Positions 56,556-64,000 of a stretch of DNA of 64,000 nt are shown piece by piece; positions within the stretch are counted from its first letter, which is position 1, and every line of letters starts with the position of its first letter. The stretch lies in assembly GCA_018105865.1 (NCBI GenBank), contig CM030852.1, forward strand, positions 8,568,034 to 8,632,033, written 5' to 3'. The DNA comes from Metaphire vulgaris. Taxonomy: Eukaryota; Annelida; Clitellata; Crassiclitellata; Megascolecidae. Both the position numbers and the translations under genes were made by a program. The notes under the pieces were generated by a model that had not been told where the DNA came from, searched no databases, and saw only the letters and a list, made by a program, of their open reading frames with translations.

Positions 56556-57470
56556 ATTCATGGACGATTTCTATAGCGCTGTAACAAGACCGAGGCCCAC
56601 AACAAAAGCGCTTTAACATCTCAACTATACCTCAACCCAGACAGATGCGTTTTAAGCTCTTGATGACGTCATCAGGAAGAGAGTTCCACAAGATACGGTT
56701 GACACGTGTAAAGGATCTCTCTCCAAACTTAGCAGTCTTGGACGGATGAGGAACATAAAGTTTAACACCACGACTCGAGCGGAGCGAAGATCTCCTGTCA
56801 TTACCCTGCGGTCTCTTTACCAGAGAGGCAAGGTACTGAGGACAGCACGGGTCGTGCAGCGCTCTGTACGTCAACCAGAATCTCTTGAACACAATCCTCT
56901 CATGGACTCGAAGCCAATGAAGACGATCCATGAGAAGTGGTGTTACATGCTCGCACCAGCGACATCCGAACACGATCCTCGCCGACAGATTAAGAACAGA
57001 CTGCAGACGTTCCAGTTTGCTAACCGGGAGGCCCAACAGGACACTATTACAATAGTCGATCCTCATTAGTACCAAGGCCTGGACCAAGTGTACCACTCAG
57101 GATACAGGCAGATATCGCCGGACTGATCGGATTCTTCTCAATTGATGGCGACATCGCCTGATCGCATCGTTTAAGTATGGCTCGGATGACAGAGTCCCGT
57201 AAAAGAGTACCCCCAACAGCCGCACGCACTCAGAGGAGACAATGGTAACATCACCCATCGCAAACGGTTTGCGACTAACCAACATTCTTCTCCGAGGGGT
57301 ACTAACTCACAGGAACTCGGTTTTTCCAACGTTAAGGGCCAATCGATTGTCCTCCGCCCACTTCGAGACAGCGGCTAGACACTCGATGAACCGTTCCCGG
57401 AGAGCCTCCACATCACCAGGGAGGCTGGACGAGTAAATCTGGCTATCACCAGCACCACTACTACTACTAC
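56556..57470 (-). mobile_element. CR1-like LINE, 3' third, minus strand
   Basis: Reading right to left: ALRERFIECLAAVSKWAEDN, RLALNVGKTEFL, SECVRLLGVLFYGTLSSEPY, LVQALVLMRIDYCNSVLLGL, HVTPLLMDRLHWLRVHERIV, LYVPHPSKTAKFGERSFTRV and LWNSLPDDVI. A stop at about 57097 breaks it. Tail word atagaaatcgtccatg and (AATG)n at 56539-56561. Confidence 0.88.
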
Positions 57471-57769
57471 CAACATTGACATGAAACCAAATTTATGTGA
57501 AGCTAGATATTTAGGCCTGTCGTGCTGCGACTGAGTAATAAAAATCGAAGTTCGAATTTGATATCTTACATTATGGCCACCTTACAAGCAAACGAGGTGA
57601 AAATAAGCAGAAAGGTGGGGAAATATGTGTTGTACACGTGTGGCAATTTTGATAGAAATATATTTAGGAATTTGTAAAAAATCATAGTGTTTCTGCTAGG
57701 TTTTTAAGAGTCACCCTGCATTCACATGACACACAAACATCTATACTCCTCGTAGTTACCATAATAACA

Positions 57770-58190
57770 GCTCTTCTCACTTTGAAAAATAGCATCATAA
57801 CTGCTATAGATCAGGGTAAAATTACTGCTCTTATTGTTCTTTGTCTCTCCGCTGCACCTGTCACGGTGAACCACTCGATACTCATTCACAGCTCGAAAAT
57901 TGGTCTAAAATTACTGATTTGGCACTAAATTGGTTTAAGTCTTATCTTCAAAGCCGTACACAATCGGTGCGTGTCAAGAGCTACAGTGTATAGGTCTAAG
58001 TCTGAATCTAGAAAACTTGATTGCCGTGTTCCACAAGGCTCTGTCCTAAGACCCCTTATTTTTACACTTTATCCTCCCTTTCTAAGCCATCTTCTGACCA
58101 TGCACAATGCTGACCATCATTTATAGGCTGATGAAACCCTAACTTTCTTTAGCTTCCATCTACCTCACTTTCTCTGGAACGTCTGTCGAG
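57770..58190 (+). pseudogene. CR1-like reverse transcriptase fragment, motif B
   Basis: LALNWFKSYLQSRTQSVRVK, then after a frame change KLDCRVPQGSVLRPLIFTLY and LLTMHNADHHL-ADET in place of the YADDT motif. It is cut off at 58190, where another LINE begins. Confidence 0.7.
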
Positions 58191-58194
58191 CATT

Positions 58195-61100
58195 AGGCAC
58201 AAGTGACCACCAGACAGTGACATTTGATGTAATTTTAGCAGAAGACATTGAGAGCACATGCAGCCAAAAACAAAAACTATTTCCAGGGAAACTACGATCT
58301 GGCTAGGAAGATGATCGATAGGAAGCATGATTAAGGATAAAAATGCAGAAGAAAGCAGGGAAATATTTAAAAATTGCATGTCAAGGGTTATGGATTCAAA
58401 AATACCAAAACAGCGGACTCTTAACAAAAAACTGCCATGGGTTACTAGAGAGGTACAGAAGAAGAGAAGGGCCAAAAACAATACGTGGAAGAAATTGAGA
58501 AAGCACCGACTAAAAATGCAAAGCAATGAAGGTTTGGAACAAGTGAGATTAAAACAGTTACAGTCCAGTTATGTGCAAAAGAGGAACAAATCAACAGCTA
58601 CAAATAAAGCGGCTATTGCAGAGTATGAGAACAAATTAGCAAAAGACATCGAACGGAACAGTAAGAGTTTTTATGGATATGCAAGAAGTAAGATGAAGCG
58701 AAAAGAAAAAGTTGGACCATTAGCAGCTGATTCTGGAGAAACAGTGACGGATGACATGGAAACAGCAACAATTCTGAACGATTACTTCGGATCAGTGTTC
58801 ACAAAGGAAAATACAACCAACATACCAAAGCCCATTAATTTATTTTGTGGAAAAGAGTAGGAAGCATTATCAGATATAAATTGCAATAAAGAGTGTGTCC
58901 TGGAAATTCTCAGTCAAATCAAAACTGACAAAAGCCCTAGAATAGACAATATACACCCAAAATTTCTGTATGGGGTAAGACATGAAGTTAGTGAGGTAAT
59001 AGCCACGATATTCAATATGTCACTTAAATCGGGAATAGTCCCTAGGGACTGTAGCTGTAGAGATGCAGTAGTCACTCCTATATTCAAAAAATGTAACCGT
59101 GGGGAGCCAGGAAATTACAGGCCAGTGAGTCTGACCTGTATAATATGTAAAGTTCTGGAAAAATGGTAAAAGCAAATATATTGGACCATCTTATGAGACA
59201 CAAGATTTTAAAGAATAGCCAGCATGGGTTTATTAAAGGAAGATCTTGCTTAACAAACATACTAAACTTTTTAGAGGAGATTCATGACAAGCTAGATGAG
59301 GGAAAAGCAGTTGATGTAATATACCTGGACTTTGCAAAAGCATTCGATAAAGTGCCTCATTCAAGACTGGCAGTCAAGCTTCAGGCCAGAGGAATTAGAG
59401 GTAAAGTTCTTGGATGGAAAAAAATTGGCTGCAGAGCAGAATACAGAAGGTAGGTATAAGAGGCAAGTATTCAGATTGGGCTGAGGTCATAAGTGGGGTG
59501 CCACAAGGTTCAGTGTTGGGACCTCTATTGTTTTTAATATACATCAACGACATCTATGATGATATAATGTCAAAAATTTCAAAATTTGCTGATTACACAA
59601 AACTGTGTGGACAGAGTGATAGTGAAGCAGAAGCAAAAATTTTACAACAAGACCTTAATAGACTATCCCAGTGGTCGGCAGATTGGCAAATGCTTTTTAA
59701 TACAGATAAATGCTCGGTGATACACATTGGGAAGAAGGGAACAGATCATAAATTTAAGTCATGTGGGAAGGGACTAAAAGTTACAAACGAGGAGAAAGAT
59801 CTAGGGGTCATCATGCATAACAGCTCAAAGCCATCTAGGTAATGTGCAGAGGCAGCTAAGATGGCCAACAAAATTTTAGATATGATCAAAAGAACGATAG
59901 TGAGCGGAGAGAAGGATGTAATAATAAGACTTTACAAAACATTGGTACGCCCACATTTAGAGTATTGTGTCCAAGCATGGTGTCCATTCCTGAAAAAAGA
60001 CATAGAGTCCTTAGAAAGAGTGCAACACAGAACAACAAAGATGATCAAGGGATATCATAAACTAACCTATGAGGAAAGGCTAAACCACTGTGGATTGACA
60101 ACCCTGGAAAAAAGAAGAGAGAGAGGGAATTTGATCGAGACATACAAAATACTAACAAACAAACTGGAAATGCCAAGAGAAAGATTCTTTGCAATGAAGC
60201 AGTATGATCGAACCAGAGGACACAGCATGAAACTGTTCAAGAAACGGGTTGGGAGCAGAGTTGTCTATGGGTTGGGTTAACCCATGGGTTGGGTTAAGTT
60301 GGGTTGGGTTTGGGTCGAGATTTTTTAAAAAATGATGGGTTGGGTTGGGTTGGGTTAGGTTTCGTAAATCTGCACCAGTTATTCCGTTAACCACGTTAAA
60401 TATAGGTTTTCTGTTTTCTGCGTTGACAAAGTATTAGATTCTTGTATTATGTCATTAAAAATGGCGCCATATACGTTAGCTTCCCATTCCATCGAGGGCA
60501 GTGCATTCAGAATTCTGTAAACAGTAGACAATAGCTATTCAGATAGATCAAATCATGTGAACGGCTGTTGTTGACTTGTTTTAACGCATTCCTTTTATAA
60601 ACCGACCACGGCCAGTTGACAATAGCAGGGCTGGATTAACCATTAAGCATACTAAGCACGTGCTTAGGGCTCCATGAGGGAAAAGGCACAACGGTTTTAC
60701 CTGTTACGTTTCTCAGCCAAATATTTTGCGATCTAGTTTAATAAATGTATTAATCAGTCGCTTTGTTCTGATCGAAATTCCATCAGAACAACTATGCAAA
60801 AGACAGGTTGGATGCCTTATCTCTACTATATAATAATTATTATAGATTTTCTTCATGATATTTGTCCTTGCTTTCTTCCCTTTAGAGCTGTGTGTGTGTC
60901 TGTCTGTGTGTGTCTGTGTGTGTGTTCTCAATAACTGTAATTGTGTTCCATCCAGTCTTATAACAGTGAACTATTCTTCTTGTCTGTAAAAACTGATCAA
61001 GCGAATCGATGTCCAGCAGCGTAGCCAAGAGGGAGGGGGTTACCCCTGGCTACCGACGAAAAATTTTGTTAATGTGCTTCCATCTATTTTTAACTTTCTG

Positions 61101-61632
61101 ACGCGGTTTGGGGGTCAAACCCCCATGGCTGCCGACGCAACGTGCTTCTTTGACCAGTCTATGTTACGGCACTATGGAAGTTGTTTCGAATACATACATA
61201 CATACATACATTGAATTAAATGCATCACATCACGGCGACGCTGGCATTAATACAATCATTGTTACTCAATTATGAGAATGGTGAATTTCCGGTTTGTTGC
61301 AATAACAACTCGAAATAAGCAAATAACTATTTATGTGCTTGAATGTATGTATGTTTTTAAAATTGCGATTGTACTTTCACGTTTTTGTATGGATGGGTTG
61401 GATTGGGTTTGGGTCAGAAAACATGAATTTTGTTTGGGTTGGGTTGGAAATTTGGTGGGTTGGGTTGGGTTTGGGTTGACAAAACCGACCCATGGACAAC
61501 TCTGGTTGGGAGACATAAACAGCATTTTTTAGTGCAAGAGTGGTGGACAGATGGAATGAACTGGATGAGGGGATAGTAACGGCTACAACTGCAAACGAGT
61601 TCAAAATAAACCTCAGTAGTTTAGGATACTAG
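58195..61632 (+). mobile_element. CR1-like LINE ORF2, long copy split by a hAT element
   Basis: From a TSDHQTVTFDVILAED-like start (tail of the endonuclease domain), through TLNKKLPWVTREVQKKRRAK, YEPNL-type spacer, IKTDKSPRIDNIHPKFL, FKKCNRGEPGNYRPVSLTCI, HGFIKGRSCLTNIL, DVIYLDFAKAFDKVPHSRLA (motif A), ISGVPQGSVLGPLLFLIYIN (motif B) and ISKFADYTKLCG, where the catalytic FADD is changed to FADY. It continues YKTLVRPHLEYCVQAWCPFL to MKLFKKRVG at 60250, and after the hAT insertion INSIFFSARVVDRWNELDEG-like to a stop at 61632. Stops at 58858, 59168 and 59840 and one frameshift near 59420 inactivate it. Confidence 0.9.
60256..61504. mobile_element. hAT-type element with subterminal (GGGTT)n arrays
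   Basis: TIR CAGAGTTGTCTATGGGTT against the inverse of CAGAGTTGTCCATGGGTC. The target duplication is GTTGGGAG at 60248-60255 and 61505-61512, perfect, placed inside the LINE ORF. GGGTT/GGGTTT arrays lie just inside both ends. The core includes two partial MITE-like ends (cagggctggattaaccatta at 60627; cagcagcgtagccaagaggg at 61016) and (TACA)n at 61191. Confidence 0.95.
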
Positions 61633-61689
61633 ATTGGACGGGAACAACAGTGGTTCTCACACAGGGCAGACCCTACTGAACCACTTTAA

Positions 61690-62393
61690 ACCTTGTTATA
61701 TTATATTATATTATATTCTATTATATTATATTGCATTGTATTGTATTATATTATATTATATTATGTTATGTTATGTTATGTTATGTTATATTATATTATA
61801 TTATATTATATTATATTGTATTGTATTGTATTGTATTGTATTGTATTGTATTGTATTGTATTGTATTGTATTGTATTGTATTGTATTGTATTGTGTTGTT
61901 TGTATTGTATTGTATTGTATTGTATTGTATTGTATTGTATTGTATTGTATTGTATTGTATTGTATTGTATTGTATTGTATTGTATTGTATTGTATTGTAT
62001 TGTATTGTATTGTATTGTATTGTATTGTATTGTATTGTATTGTATTGTATTGTATTGTATTGTATTGTATTGTATTGTATTGTATTGTATTGTATTGTAT
62101 TGTATTGTATTGTATTGTATTGTATTGTATTGTATTGTATTGTATTGTATTGTATTGTATTGTATTGTATTGTATTGTATTGTATTGTATTGTATTGTAT
62201 TGTATTGTATTGTATTGTATTGTATTGTATTGTATTGTATTGTATTGTATTGTATTGTATTGTATTGTATTGTATTGTATTGTATTGTATTGTATTGTAT
62301 TGTATTGTATTGTATTGTATTATATTATATTATATTATATTATATTATATTATATTATATTATATTATATTATATTATATTATATATAGCTGA
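61690..62393 (+). repeat. TTATA/TTGTA pentanucleotide array
   Basis: TTATA units, then about 95 TTGTA units (61815-62320), then TTATA again. TTATG variants occur at 61763-61790. The length is not a multiple of 3 per unit and stops are avoided, so frames of 220-475 codons appear; they are not genes. The array starts at the 3' tail of the LINE at 58195-61632. Confidence 0.95.
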
Positions 62394-63190
62394 TCTGGTT
62401 CAGTACACCGAGGAAGAAGCATCTGCTCCTCGTACTGAGCTTCACCTTGACGAAGCCGACATCCAACCGTCGATGGAGGTGCGTCTGCTCGGAGTACTTT
62501 TAGATGAGACGCTGTCGTTCGTGGGCCATGTCGAGAACGTGACACGAGCGTGTTTCCGGCAACTCCGTACGATCAGAGAGGTACGTCGATTCATCTCGAC
62601 GGCGGCCGCCATCCAACTGGCTCGCGCCTTCGTCGTAACACGAATCGACTATTGCAACGGGACACTGCTGGGCCTTCCTGATCGTCAGCTCGCCCGGCTC
62701 CAATCAATCCTCAATGCCTCCGCTCGGGTGATCTTCAGGGTGCGGTGGCATGATCACGTGACCTCACTACTCCGGGACAAGTTGCACTGGCTACGTGTCC
62801 CGGAGCGAATCGTGTTCAAGCGCTGCTGGTTAACGTTTCGGGCTCTACACGACCCATTCTGCCCGGAATATCTTGCGACGCTTGTTCGAAGACCGGCATG
62901 GACATATCAACGGCTCCATCTTCGTTCTAGAACTCGAATTCAACTTTATGTTCCACCTCCGTCGAAGACCGTCAAGTTCGGAGAACGCTCTTTCTCGCGC
63001 GGAAATCCTCTCCTGTGGAATTCACTGCCGGACTGCGTGTCGTCTGTGACTTCCTTCGGAGAGTTTGCGAACAAGTTAAAAACGCACCTATTCAACATCT
63101 CGTTTCCACGTTTATTGTAAAGCACCCTTGACTTTGGCCCTTGCTATGTTACGGCGCTATATGAATTGTCATGAACAATAACAATAACAA
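62394..63190 (+). mobile_element. CR1-like LINE 3' end, well preserved
   Basis: About 240 codons without a stop: SMEVRLLGVLLDETLSFVGH, FVVTRIDYCNGTLLGLPDRQ, ILNASARVIFRVRWHDHVTS, LLRDKLHWLRVPERIVFKRC, HDPFCPEYLATLVRRPAW, YVPPPSKTVKFGERSFSRGN, PLLWNSLPDCV and LKTHLFNISFPRLL, then the stop. The 3' UTR ends ttacggcgctatatgaattg, tcatgaacaataacaataac. The youngest CR1-like copy in the window and a good reference for the others. Confidence 0.92.
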
Positions 63191-63224
63191 TTATATTATA
63201 TTATATTATATTATATTATATTAT
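63191..63224 (+). repeat. (TTATA)n spacer
   Basis: Seven TTATA units between the LINE tail and the SINE. Confidence 0.9.
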
Positions 63225-63500
63225 GGCGGGAAGTTAGCAGAGTGGTAACAACGTTGGACGATGGAGCAGGAGGTCGCGGGTTCGAGTCCCGCAGGAGCCC
63301 TAAAGGTCGACTCAGCCTTTTTCGCGGTGGTAAAATGAGGAGCAGTGGTAAAAATCTCTGCGATAAGTCAAACAGGTACGCTATGCGATACACTAGCCCC
63401 GTATCCGTGGCATTGCACGCCTGGCTGAGGGCTATAGAACCGGAGATCAGCGCCGCCTTATGAGCCCGTGAGGCTCGGGGAAGGACTTTGACTTTTTGAT
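63225..63500 (+). mobile_element. tRNA-derived SINE, plus strand
   Basis: An A box gttagcagagtggtaac and a perfect B box GGTTCGAGTCC with T stem GCGGG/CCCGC give a Pol III promoter. About 200 bases of body follow (gcggtggtaaaatgaggagc, ctctgcgataagtcaaacag, ggcattgcacgcctggctga, gagcccgtgaggctcgggga) and a short TTTTT near 63492. Other copies are at 50281-50548 and 54810-55079. The acceptor stem no longer pairs, so it is not a functional tRNA. Confidence 0.9.
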
Positions 63501-63794
63501 ATTATATTATATTATATTATATTATATTATATTATGTTATGTTATGTTATGTTATGTTATGTTATGTTATATTATATTATATTATATTATATTATATTAT
63601 ATTATATTATATTATATTATATTATATTATATTATATTATATTATATTATATTATATTATATTATATATTATATTATATTATATTATATTATATTATATT
63701 ATATTATATTATATTATATTATATTATATTATATTATATTATATTATATTATATTATATTATATTATATTATATTATATTATATTATATTATAG
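63501..63794 (+). repeat. TTATA pentanucleotide array
   Basis: TTATA with a block of TTATG (63535-63567). Continues the array split by the LINE and SINE. Confidence 0.95.
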
Positions 63795-64000
63795 TATTAT
63801 GGATTCAGTTCACACCTGGATGGCTAAAAATAAACTCATTCTCAATCCTGGAAAACCCCAATTACTGCTAGTAGGAACACCGCCTCAGCTAAAGAAGAAC
63901 ATTAATTAATGTCCTATTAATAATCTACTTGTCATCAGAATGTCTCTCTGTTGGCACTTCACTGATTCGTCCGTCTCATTCTCCACCGAATCTTGGTATA
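63795..64000 (+). mobile_element. CR1-like LINE fragment, cut by window end
   Basis: DSVHTWMAKNKLILNPGKPQ and LLLVGTPPQLKK match the segment after the YADD motif in CR1-type reverse transcriptases, followed by diverged sequence. The remainder lies outside the window. Confidence 0.7.

Noticed and set aside
61815..62320. CRISPR-like or satellite repeat
   Set aside because: A five-base unit without spacers in animal DNA; a plain microsatellite.
61693..63120. 475-codon open frame starting in the TTATA/TTGTA array
   Set aside because: The first 230 codons are array translation. Only the part after 62394 is real, and it is a truncated LINE ORF.
63225..63300. Functional tRNA gene
   Set aside because: Boxes A and B are present, but the acceptor and anticodon arms do not fold, and the same unit is repeated twice elsewhere with a common body.

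Overview
This window looks like nuclear DNA from an invertebrate animal, probably marine. The reasons are spliced exons of a metazoan-type channel gene, many non-LTR retrotransposon fragments (CR1-like, RTE-like and R2/R4-like reverse transcriptases), tRNA-derived SINEs, a dense population of hAT-type miniature elements, a Helitron pair and long microsatellites. I cannot name the species from the sequence.

The only host gene I can support lies on the minus strand and spans most of the window. Its exons, in transcript order, are 54438-54252, 50854-50634, 36347-36307, 30224-30109, 26801-26467 and 21750-21633. These six join in phase across five introns and give 339 codons without a stop. Two further exons, 20299-20222 and 5678-5450, belong to the same protein type, but at least one linking exon was not found. 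The last exon strongly resembles the region just before the first membrane segment of TRPM (melastatin) cation channels. The fifth exon carries an unusual charged heptad repeat. Nearly everything else between 5 and 54 kb is therefore intronic transposon debris.

Layout: 1-1080 G-rich minisatellite; 2.2-5 kb broken repeats and LINE pieces; 5.45 kb exon; 6-8.3 kb LINEs and a retroelement family; 8.5-13 kb a nest holding a terminal-inverted-repeat (TIR) element with an unfamiliar protein, an RTE-like LINE, and a head-to-tail pair of Helitrons inside that LINE; 13.1-15.7 kb R2/R4-like reverse transcriptase pseudogene broken by a hAT MITE; 16.7-19.2 kb LINEs and hAT pieces; 20.2 and 21.6 kb exons; 22.8-25.5 kb second TIR element with the same unfamiliar protein family; 26.5 and 30.1 kb exons with hAT elements between; 34.1 kb tRNA-Lys or tRNA-derived SINE; 36.3 kb microexon; 37-42 kb hAT elements; 44-45.6 kb nested LINEs; 45.7-47.5 kb TIR element with a second unfamiliar protein family; 49.2-50.3 kb GAY-repeat tract; 50.6 and 54.3 kb exons; 54.7-64 kb hAT elements, SINEs, LINEs and TTATA/TTGTA arrays.

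The most interesting points are: (1) TIR-bounded units whose proteins do not look like a transposase I know; (2) a zero-spacer tandem Helitron whose empty site restores the host LINE reading frame; (3) an internal motif close to GATGACC-T6-GCTTGTCA shared by MITEs with different ends; (4) a spliced TRPM-like gene threaded through it all. Splice sites, phases, TIRs and target-site duplications were read directly; family names come from memory of protein motifs, without a database search.
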